Part shown: positions 1-5,011 of the stretch, piece after piece
Layout: every line of letters begins with the position of its first letter
Position numbering within the stretch: position 1 is the stretch's first letter
Assembly: GCA_023434145.1 (NCBI GenBank)
Contig: JAEYTI010000300.1
Location: 1-9,309 of the forward strand
From: Chloroflexota bacterium
GTDB taxonomy: Bacteria; Chloroflexota; Anaerolineae; Anaerolineales; Anaerolineaceae
DNA length: 9,309 nucleotides
Reading direction: 5' to 3'
Position numbers and translations under genes: made by a program
The notes under the pieces: model-generated
Seen by the model: only the letters and a program-made list of their open reading frames with translations
Told to the model about the DNA's origin: nothing
Databases searched by the model: none

Positions 1-13
1 TTTCGTAACTGCT

Positions 14-86
14 CAGCCCTGTCGGGCTGCTGGCTTGAAACACGCTCCCGTAGGGAGCGCAGAAGGTAAATGCCCACATTTACCTT
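14..86. repeat. Three consecutive small inverted repeats after the Fpg-like gene
   Basis: Three hairpins lie in 73 bp. The first is CAGCCC (14-19) pairing with GGGCTG (24-29). The second is CGCTCCC (43-49) pairing with GGGAGCG (53-59) across a 3-nt loop. The third is AAGGTAAATG (63-72) pairing with CATTTACCTT (77-86) across the loop CCCA, a perfect 10-bp stem. They begin 11 bp beyond the minus-strand stop codon at 98-100, so they most likely act as 3' end structures of that transcript. Only the middle one is followed on the minus strand by a weak T-rich stretch (TGTTTC). The rest of 1-97 shows no coding potential that I can support. Confidence 0.55.
38..60 (-). terminator. Possible weak terminator of the Fpg-like gene
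   Basis: Read on the minus strand, a 7-bp GC-rich stem (CGCTCCC / GGGAGCG, 3-nt loop) is followed by TGTTTC. The stem is convincing but the U tract is poor. The 10-bp hairpin at 63-86 lies between it and the gene and could contribute. This is inference from structure only. Confidence 0.3.
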
Positions 87-97
87 TAAAACGTTTC

Positions 98-931
98 TTA
101 GATTTCCTGGCACCTCGGGCAGAAATAGGATGCCCCGCCCAGGAACTGGATCTTTTGGATCACCGTGCCACATGCCGGGCACGGCGTTCCGGCTGTATCG
201 GCGGAAAGGGTGCGCTGATATTTTCCCGCGCAGCCGTAGAGATCGAGCTCTGAGTCGCGCCCGCCCAGGGCTGCCGCCTCACCGATCATCTCGCGGATCG
301 CGCAGTACAGGGCATGCCGTTCCACGGCGTCGAGGTCTACTGCCCTGCGCTTCGGATGGATCCGCGCTCGCCACAGGATATCTTGCAGGCAGCCGTTGCC
401 CAGTCCCCACACGCCCGGCTTGCTGATGAGGAAGAACTTGATCGCCCGCGGATCATCGTCGGGGATCGAGTCAAACCGTTCCTCGAAGAACTCCAGCGTG
501 AACTCCTCGCTGAGCGGTGAAACGCCGCGCTTGCCGGCGTAAGGATGGGTTGGAAAGTCGGCCCGCGTCCATAACTGCAGCGAGCCCCACATCTGGATGG
601 TGATGGTGAGGAAGGTGCGGTCGGTGAATTCGAGCAGGAATTGGTGCTTTTTGGGCAGCGTGCTTTCGCTGGTGTGGTAAAGGATGCGCTCCCCACCGCC
701 TCCCAGGCACAGCAGGTGCTCACTGCCAACGTATGTGAGCATATGCACGCCCCACTCCACCGTCTCGTCCAGCTTCTGCCCGCGCAGCGTGCTTTCGTAG
801 GCTTCCGGTTCATGGGTATAAAAGGCGAACTTGTGCGGAGCATTTCCGCGCACGCAGTGGGCAATCGTCTTGCCGCGCAGGGCTTCGGTCATCTGCCCGG
901 AGATGACCATTGATTCAGGCAGCTCAATCAT
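98..931 (-). CDS. Fpg/Nei-family DNA glycosylase homologue with altered catalytic residues
   Basis: This 277-residue protein has the layout of the formamidopyrimidine-DNA glycosylase / endonuclease VIII family, which excises oxidised bases and nicks the abasic site. Visible parts are an N-terminal MIELPES, a helix-two-turn-helix signature at about 173-195 (GLGN with Asn179, then RARIHPKR), and a C-terminal zinc finger with Cys251, Cys254, Cys271 and Cys274. Glu3 of the usual PELPE start is kept. Residue 2, normally the catalytic proline freed by Met removal, is isoleucine. The finger arginine of the usual GGRxT motif is glycine (LGGASYF). Either the chemistry differs or the protein mainly binds DNA. 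I chose ATG 931 because it gives the family N-terminus and follows GGAGGT at 936-941 with 4 nt spacing. An upstream in-frame start at 991 lies inside a hairpin. Family membership is sure; activity is uncertain. Confidence 0.88.
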   Translation of the reverse strand: MIELPESMVISGQMTEALRGKTIAHCVRGNAPHKFAFYTHEPEAYESTLRGQKLDETVEWGVHMLTYVGSEHLLCLGGGGERILYHTSESTLPKKHQFLLEFTDRTFLTITIQMWGSLQLWTRADFPTHPYAGKRGVSPLSEEFTLEFFEERFDSIPDDDPRAIKFFLISKPGVWGLGNGCLQDILWRARIHPKRRAVDLDAVERHALYCAIREMIGEAAALGGRDSELDLYGCAGKYQRTLSADTAGTPCPACGTVIQKIQFLGGASYFCPRCQEI

Positions 932-952
932 AGGGACCTCCAAAGAGATTCC

Positions 953-1001
953 TTGGATCGTTGTGCCTGGCCAACTCCGCTGGCCGGGCACAACGATCCA
1001 A
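953..1001 (-). repeat. 49-bp stem-loop in the leader of the Fpg-like gene
   Basis: Arms 953-973 and 981-1001 are complementary over 21 positions with one exception (T968 opposite G986, a wobble on the plus-strand RNA). The loop is 7 nt (974-980). It ends 11 bp upstream of the SD of the minus-strand gene at 98-931. The T5 tract on the minus strand lies before the hairpin, so it is not a simple intrinsic terminator for that direction, and no T tract follows it on the plus strand. It could be a leader RNA structure affecting translation or stability, a dyad operator, or a dispersed palindromic repeat. Confidence 0.75.
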
Positions 1002-1146
1002 AAATAGATTAATGTAGAACAAGCATGTATAGTATAGTACTTAATTTCTAAATTTGCGCATTCTTTTTGTTACAAAAAAAAACGAACTTGGTGCCTTACT
1101 TCTTCGTTCTCCCCTCTTCCCTTATAATCCTCTCAGGAGCATACTC
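1002..1146. promoter_or_regulatory. AT-rich divergent intergenic region
   Basis: This stretch separates the minus-strand glycosylase homologue from the plus-strand DUF4037 gene, so both promoters probably lie here. It is much more AT-rich than its surroundings. It includes the direct repeat TATAGTATAGT around 1027-1037, which gives -10-like hexamers on both strands (TATACT on the minus). I found no convincing -35 partner for the minus-strand direction. Confidence 0.45.
1100..1128 (+). promoter_or_regulatory. Candidate promoter of the DUF4037-gpsA pair
   Basis: There is a perfect TATAAT at 1123-1128, with TTCTTC 17 bp upstream at 1100-1105, which is only a weak match to a -35 box. The predicted transcript start near 1135 would fall at the AGGAG ribosome binding site, leaving a leader of only about 12 nt. 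The -10 match is good but may be fortuitous. Confidence 0.4.
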
Positions 1147-2301
1147 ATGACCCAATTCATCCCTGGTATCGAATTGAGCGAAACATATTACCTCGACGCG
1201 GTGCGACCGATCCTCGACCGGCACTACCCCAACCTGCCGCATTCCGCGGCGCTGATCGGCTGGGGCTCAGACGTGCTGGGTTTTGATACCCCCGTCTCGA
1301 CCGATCACTTGTGGGGGCCGCGCGTGCGCATTTTTCTACCCGAAGCACGCATGGCAGACGCGCCCGCGATCTATGAGACGTTGCGCCACGAACTGCCCGT
1401 CTCCTTCCGCGGTTACTCGACCCACTTTGGCAAGCCCGACGAGGCCGACGGCGGCACCCGCCTGCGAGAGGATTTGACACAGGGCCCAATTGATCCGTTG
1501 ATCGAGTTCCTCACCATCCACGCCCTGTGGCAAGGTGATCTGGGCGTCGATCCCTTCACCGACCCCGACGCGGCGGACTGGCTGACCTTTTCCGAGCATC
1601 CGCTGCTTACGCTGACCTCGGGCAAAGTCTTCCACGATGACCTGGGGCTGGAGCAGGTGCGGGCACGCTTCCGCTACTATCCGCGCGACGTGTGGCTGTA
1701 TCTGCTGGCGGCGCAGTGGTCGCTGATTGGGCAAGAAGAGGCATTCGCCGGTCGCACGGCGCAGGTGGGCGACGAGCTCGGCTCGCGCGTGGTCACTGCC
1801 CGGCTGGTGGAGCGCATTATGCGGCTGTGCTTTTTGATGGAGCGCCGCTACGCTCCCTACAGCAAGTGGTTTGGCACAGCGTTTGCCCGGCTGGCTTGCG
1901 CACCGCGCATAATGCCCCTGCTAGAAGGCGCGCTGGCGGCCAATTCCTACGCCGAGCGCGACCCGTGGATGGCCCAGATTTACCGCCTGGCGGTGGAACT
2001 GCATAACGAGCTGCGCATTACCCCGCCGGTGGAACCGCACACGCGCACGTACTCTGGCTGGCACGCGCTGCGCGGCGGTGTAGAGAACCTGCCCCTGGAT
2101 GATCCGCGCAACACGAGGCCCTTCCAGGTGGTGTTTGCCGAACGGCTGTCCGAGCCGATCCTCGCCGCGATTGAAGATCAGACGGTGCGTTCGTTTGTGC
2201 GCACGGTGGGCGGCGTAAACCAGTTTCTAGTCGAATCGTCCGACGCGCTGCAAAATACGCAGTTCCGCCGGGGAACTAAGGGGCTGATATGGCCACGGTA
2301 A
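1147..2301 (+). CDS. DUF4037-type nucleotidyltransferase-fold protein, function unknown
   Basis: This 384-residue soluble protein resembles DUF4037 proteins. Near the N-terminus it carries a nucleotidyltransferase-like signature at about 38-60: GWGSDVLGFD, then STDHLWGPRV. The GS pair is followed by acidic residues Asp42, Asp47 and Asp53, as in MNT-like minimal nucleotidyltransferases. The rest is helical with conserved-looking aromatics (RYYPRDVW at about 176-183). The substrate is unknown; known relatives are poorly characterised. I chose ATG 1147 because AGGAG at 1135-1139 precedes it by 7 nt. An in-frame start at 1054 would add 31 residues without family resemblance and sits in AT-rich intergenic sequence. 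The 3' end overlaps the next gene by 13 bp, so the two are probably co-transcribed and translationally coupled. The family call is fairly sure; the biochemical role is not known. Confidence 0.8.
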   Translation: MTQFIPGIELSETYYLDAVRPILDRHYPNLPHSAALIGWGSDVLGFDTPVSTDHLWGPRVRIFLPEARMADAPAIYETLRHELPVSFRGYSTHFGKPDEADGGTRLREDLTQGPIDPLIEFLTIHALWQGDLGVDPFTDPDAADWLTFSEHPLLTLTSGKVFHDDLGLEQVRARFRYYPRDVWLYLLAAQWSLIGQEEAFAGRTAQVGDELGSRVVTARLVERIMRLCFLMERRYAPYSKWFGTAFARLACAPRIMPLLEGALAANSYAERDPWMAQIYRLAVELHNELRITPPVEPHTRTYSGWHALRGGVENLPLDDPRNTRPFQVVFAERLSEPILAAIEDQTVRSFVRTVGGVNQFLVESSDALQNTQFRRGTKGLIWPR

Positions 2302-3344
2302 CGGTCATCGTCGGCGCGGGGATGATGGGCACGGCCATGTGCTGGCCGCTGATGGATAACGGGCACACCGTACGCCTGGTCGGCACGCCGCTGGATGGCG
2401 AGATCATCCGCAGCATCCGCGAGACGGGTATTCATCCCACGCTTCAGCGCGCGGTGCCGCCCGGCGTGCAGATCTACACCGCTGGGGAACTGCCCCATGC
2501 CCTAGAAGACGCGGAACTGTTGATTGGTGGGATTAGCAGCTTTGGCGTGGACTGGTTCGCGGAGGCTGCGCTGCCCTACGTGCCTGTGGGCGTGCCGGTG
2601 CTCTCCGTCACCAAAGGGTTGGTCGAAGCTCCCGATGGCCGCCTGGAAACCCTGCCAGATCTGCTTACCCGCCGGCTGCCGGAAAATCTGCGTGGATCGG
2701 TCTCGCTTAACGCCATCGCCGGGCCGTGTATCGCCCACGAACTGGCCGCACGCCGACAGACTGCCGTGGTCTTCACCGGGCCGGACGCCCCTACGCTCGC
2801 CCGCCTGCGCGATCTGCTGGGCACAGATTACTATCACATCTGGACCTCGACCGACGTGGTGGGCGTGGAGGTGTGCGCGGCGATGAAAAACGCCTATGCC
2901 ATGGGCGTGGGCATGGCGGTGGGGATGATGGAAGCTGCCGGCCCGGATGGATTGGCGAACGGCTACAACCCGCAGGCGGCTCTGTTTGCCCAAAGCGTCT
3001 ATGAGATGCGCGCGCTGGTGCGGCTGTTAGGCGGCGGGGAAGAAAACGTCACCTGGCTGCCCGGCCCTGGCGACCTGTACGTGACTGTCTTCGGCGGGCG
3101 GACGGTGCGGCTGGGCAAGCTGCTGGGCCAGGGCGTGCCGTTCAAAGAGGCGCGCGAGATGCTGGCCGGGGTGACGCTGGAGAGCGTCGCGATCACCACG
3201 CGCGTGGCCCGCGCCCTGCCCAAGCTGGCCGGGCGGGGATTGGCGCGGCTGGAAGACTTCCCCCTGCTCCTGCACCTGGATGAGATCCTCAACCAGGGGA
3301 AGAAGGTGGTGATTCCGTGGGAGCGGTTCTTCCGCGCCGCCTGA
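2289..3344 (+). CDS. gpsA: NAD(P)-dependent glycerol-3-phosphate dehydrogenase
   Basis: This 351-residue cytosolic dehydrogenase is expected to reduce dihydroxyacetone phosphate to sn-glycerol 3-phosphate, the backbone precursor for phospholipids. The Rossmann loop is at 9-16 (GAGMMGTA). SVTKGL follows at 106-111, GPCIAHELA at 145-153, and the catalytic-lysine region at about 192-205 (Lys200 in AAMKNAYAMG). The substrate-binding segment is at 258-276 (GPGDLYVT, then GGRTVRLG). The last motif departs from the usual SRNRRFG, with GG for S and T for N, so this may be a divergent GpsA paralogue. Length is slightly above the usual 330-340. ATG 2289 lies inside the end of the DUF4037 gene and is preceded by AAGGGG at 2278-2283 with 5 nt spacing, which supports coupled translation. 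The enzyme family is clear; substrate identity is inferred from it. Confidence 0.9.
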   Translation: MATVTVIVGAGMMGTAMCWPLMDNGHTVRLVGTPLDGEIIRSIRETGIHPTLQRAVPPGVQIYTAGELPHALEDAELLIGGISSFGVDWFAEAALPYVPVGVPVLSVTKGLVEAPDGRLETLPDLLTRRLPENLRGSVSLNAIAGPCIAHELAARRQTAVVFTGPDAPTLARLRDLLGTDYYHIWTSTDVVGVEVCAAMKNAYAMGVGMAVGMMEAAGPDGLANGYNPQAALFAQSVYEMRALVRLLGGGEENVTWLPGPGDLYVTVFGGRTVRLGKLLGQGVPFKEAREMLAGVTLESVAITTRVARALPKLAGRGLARLEDFPLLLHLDEILNQGKKVVIPWERFFRAA

Positions 3345-3352
3345 TCTGCTTT

Positions 3353-3400
3353 TAGCCTGTGGCTATTGGATTGATCGTACACAGAATGCTCAATCCAATA
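3353..3400 (+). repeat. Inverted repeat downstream of gpsA, possible transcript end
   Basis: An 11-bp perfect stem pairs TATTGGATTGA (3364-3374) with TCAATCCAATA (3390-3400) around a 15-nt loop. A smaller overlapping hairpin, TAGCC/GGCTA, spans 3353-3365. The repeats lie just after the gpsA stop (3342-3344) and before the tetR promoter, where a transcript end is expected. No T tract follows, so it does not qualify as a standard intrinsic terminator. Confidence 0.4.
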
Positions 3401-3417
3401 CCCTCAAAATTTCCTAC

Positions 3418-3449
3418 TTGACTTTTACATACATTCGCGTTAGTATATA
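3418..3449 (+). promoter_or_regulatory. tetR promoter with AcrR-like operator
   Basis: TTGACT at 3418-3423 and TAGTAT at 3441-3446 are spaced 17 bp. Between and over them lies a 24-bp site at 3426-3449. Its left half, TACATACATT, is identical to the half-site of the E. coli AcrR operator; the right half, TTAGTATATA, is degenerate. A repressor bound here would cover the spacer and -10, giving autorepression. The predicted start of transcription falls at about 3453, the A of the ATG. The same arrangement recurs at 4082-4114. Confidence 0.7.
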
Positions 3450-3452
3450 TTC

Positions 3453-4061
3453 ATGCGACGTACCAGAGAGGATGCCGAACGCACCCGAGAAGCGTTACTA
3501 GAAGCGGCGCTGAAGGTCTTCAGCCAGCAGGGCTATGCCTCGGCGCGGCTGGAGGATGTAGCCAATGCCGCCGGAGTAACACGCGGGGCGATTTATCATC
3601 ACTTTGGCGGCAAGGCCGAGCTTTTCGCGGCGCTGGTGGAGGCGGCAAGCCAGCAGGGTGCAGGCGTGGTAGATCGGGCCATCCAGGAAGGCACAGACTT
3701 CCTCGACATTGCCCGGCGGGTGCTGATCTATGGTCTTCGGCTTTTGGAAGAAGACTCGACTTACCGGCGGACCATGGCCCTGTTCCTGTTCCAGATCGGC
3801 GGCTCACCTGAACTGGAGGCGTTCAAGCAGCAGCGTGTGGTGCAAGGCCGCGCGCAGATAGAGGCGATCGCCGGGTTCTTCCGCATGGGCCTGGCGCAGG
3901 GCGCCCTCCGCCCCGACCTCGACCCGATGGTGGCGGCGCGATCGTTCGTTGCTTACCAGAACGGCCTGACCATGCTGTGGCTCTCGGATGCAAGCCTGGT
4001 CCCGCTGGCAGATGCCAATGCCCTGGCCGAGACGTTTCTATGCGGTATCGCCGCGAGGTAA
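3453..4061 (+). CDS. TetR/AcrR-family transcriptional repressor
   Basis: This 202-residue cytosolic DNA-binding regulator has an N-terminal TetR helix-turn-helix: about residues 12-28 form helix 1 (TREALLEAALKVFSQQG) and 33-52 the HTH (DVANAAGVTRGAIYHHFG). The recognition helix TRGAIY-HF is nearly that of E. coli AcrR, fitting the AcrR-like operator found upstream of this gene and of the next one. The C-terminal ligand-binding domain is typical in length, but the ligand cannot be read from sequence. ATG 3453 gives the family N-terminus. No SD precedes it and the promoter predicts transcription starting on the ATG, so the mRNA may be leaderless. The gap to the downstream CPBP gene is 64 bp and contains a second operator. 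The likely role is to repress itself and the CPBP protease until a small molecule or stress signal releases it. Confidence 0.92.
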   Translation: MRRTREDAERTREALLEAALKVFSQQGYASARLEDVANAAGVTRGAIYHHFGGKAELFAALVEAASQQGAGVVDRAIQEGTDFLDIARRVLIYGLRLLEEDSTYRRTMALFLFQIGGSPELEAFKQQRVVQGRAQIEAIAGFFRMGLAQGALRPDLDPMVAARSFVAYQNGLTMLWLSDASLVPLADANALAETFLCGIAAR

Positions 4062-4081
4062 AGCTAAGCTTCTCTCTTTTT

Positions 4082-4114
4082 TTGACTAAAAACATACATA
4101 CACGAATGTATAAA
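4082..4114 (+). promoter_or_regulatory. CPBP-gene promoter with second AcrR-like operator
   Basis: TTGACT at 4082-4087 is followed by ACATACAT (4092-4099), 8 nt, then GTATA (4108-4112). This is the layout at 3418-3449 shifted by one base. Over the 24-bp frame 4091-4114 it matches the E. coli AcrR operator in ACATACAT on the left and GAATGTAT on the right. The -10 is less certain: TGTATA at 4107-4112 (19 bp spacing) or TATAAA at 4109-4114 (21 bp). AGGAG for the next gene starts at 4115. A T7 tract at 4077-4083 overlaps the -35. Confidence 0.68.
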
Positions 4115-4125
4115 AGGAGCAACTG

Positions 4126-4947
4126 ATGACCACCCTACCGTCCTTATCCCCTTCCCACCCACTGCCTGTGGATGAACAGGCAAATGCCGCGCCGCGCCCA
4201 ATGGGCTGGCTTTCCTCTCTGCTGCATTTCGGCATCCCGGCGGCAGCAACCTTCGCTGCCTTCCACGTCTTCCGCCCCTGGCTGGAGCAGTTGGGCTACG
4301 ATCCGCTGAGCAGCTACCTGGGAGCGCTGTGCGTGCCGCTGGCACTCATGTTCGCCGCCGCGCTGATCGGCTATCACAAAGGTGAAGGCCGCCCGCTGAC
4401 CCGCCAGGCATTCGCGGAACGGATGCGCTTCCCCCGCCTGCGCGGCAGGGATTGGTTGTGGGGCGCGGCAATCTTTGTGATTGGCTTTCTCGGCTACGGC
4501 ATTCTCTCGCAGGCTGTGCTCGCGCTGATTCGCGCCGGGTGGATGCCGCTGCCGGGCAACCTGCCCCCCATCGCCGACCCGCTGGCCGTATTTTCCATCG
4601 AGACGATCAACCAGGCCGCCGGCGGCGCGATCCGCGGGCGTTGGGATATCGCCGTACTCTACCTGGTGACGTTCTTCTTCAATATTGCCGGCGAGGAGCT
4701 GTGGTGGCGCGGGTACATCCTCCCACGGCAGGAGCAGGCTTTCGGCCGCCGTGCCTGGCTGGCGCATGGAACCCTGTGGGCGGCTTTTCACGTCTTCAAA
4801 TGGTGGGATGTGCTGGCCCTGCTGCCCATCTGCCTGCTGATCGCCTTTGCCTCGCAAAAACTGCGCACCAACTGGCCCGCACTGATCGCCCACGCGCTGA
4901 TGAACGGCTTAGGGGTGCTGGGGCTGATCCTGTTGATTGCGAGCTGA
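4126..4947 (+). CDS. CPBP (CAAX/Abi-type) intramembrane metalloprotease
   Basis: This 273-residue multi-pass membrane protein is of the CPBP/Rce1 family, glutamate-type intramembrane proteases. Hydrophobic segments are visible at about 31-50, 66-84, 111-135, 175-190, 228-243 and 258-272, after a hydrophilic N-terminal tail of about 25 residues. The three family motifs are intact: GEELWWRG with Glu190, Glu191 and Arg195; FH with His222; and HALMN with His256 and Asn260. Activity is therefore plausible; the substrate is unknown. Bacterial members include bacteriocin self-immunity and abortive-infection (Abi) annotated proteins. ATG 4126 follows AGGAG (4115-4119) by 6 nt. The gene is preceded by a TetR operator and followed after 61 bp by the trypsin-STAND gene in the same direction. 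Read-through into that gene is possible because no terminator is visible between them. Confidence 0.9.
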   Translation: MTTLPSLSPSHPLPVDEQANAAPRPMGWLSSLLHFGIPAAATFAAFHVFRPWLEQLGYDPLSSYLGALCVPLALMFAAALIGYHKGEGRPLTRQAFAERMRFPRLRGRDWLWGAAIFVIGFLGYGILSQAVLALIRAGWMPLPGNLPPIADPLAVFSIETINQAAGGAIRGRWDIAVLYLVTFFFNIAGEELWWRGYILPRQEQAFGRRAWLAHGTLWAAFHVFKWWDVLALLPICLLIAFASQKLRTNWPALIAHALMNGLGVLGLILLIAS

Positions 4948-4958
4948 GATATATCCGC

Positions 4959-4987
4959 TTGACCCCTCCCCCCAAATCTGGGACAAT
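4959..4987 (+). promoter_or_regulatory. Promoter of the trypsin-STAND gene
   Basis: TTGACC at 4959-4964 is followed after 17 bp by GACAAT at 4982-4987. A TG at 4979-4980 makes it an extended -10. Transcription would start near 4994, with a leader of about 15 nt ending in the SD. A small dyad, TGAT-CGT-ATCA (4987-4997), overlaps the start and could be an operator. No AcrR-like site is seen here, so the STAND gene may be transcribed independently of the TetR repressor. Confidence 0.6.
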
Positions 4988-4998
4988 GATCGTATCAC

Positions 4999-5011
4999 GG
5001 AGGGGCGCGTG
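4999..5011 (+). promoter_or_regulatory. SD and GTG start that fix the STAND protein N-terminus
   Basis: GGAGGGG at 4999-5005 lies directly before GTG at 5009-5011, spaced 5 nt from GGAGG. This is the best start in the region. The in-frame TTG at 4937 lies inside the CPBP gene and upstream of the promoter. The ATG at 5027 has no SD at the right distance. Confidence 0.75.

Noticed and set aside
932..991. Upstream extension of the Fpg-like protein to 991
   Set aside because: The extension would be translated from the hairpin sequence and would bury the family N-terminus MIELPE. ATG 931 has a perfect SD.
4061..4083. Possible tetR terminator: AAGCTAAGCTT followed by T7
   Set aside because: The dyad is too short for a stable stem, and the T tract is part of the next promoter's -35 region.
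4144..4893. Minus-strand open frame of 249 codons opposite the CPBP gene
   Set aside because: It is a shadow of the CPBP reading frame, rich in Gln/Gly/Arg, without a recognisable domain or SD.
3418..4987. A TetR operator at the STAND promoter as well
   Set aside because: No ACATACAT or ATGTAT-like half-site occurs in 4948-5008. Only a short unrelated TGAT/ATCA dyad is present.
4937..5008. In-frame N-terminal extension of the STAND protein from TTG 4937
   Set aside because: It overlaps the end of the CPBP gene, lies upstream of a good promoter, has no SD and adds low-complexity residues. GTG 5009 with GGAGGGG is far better.
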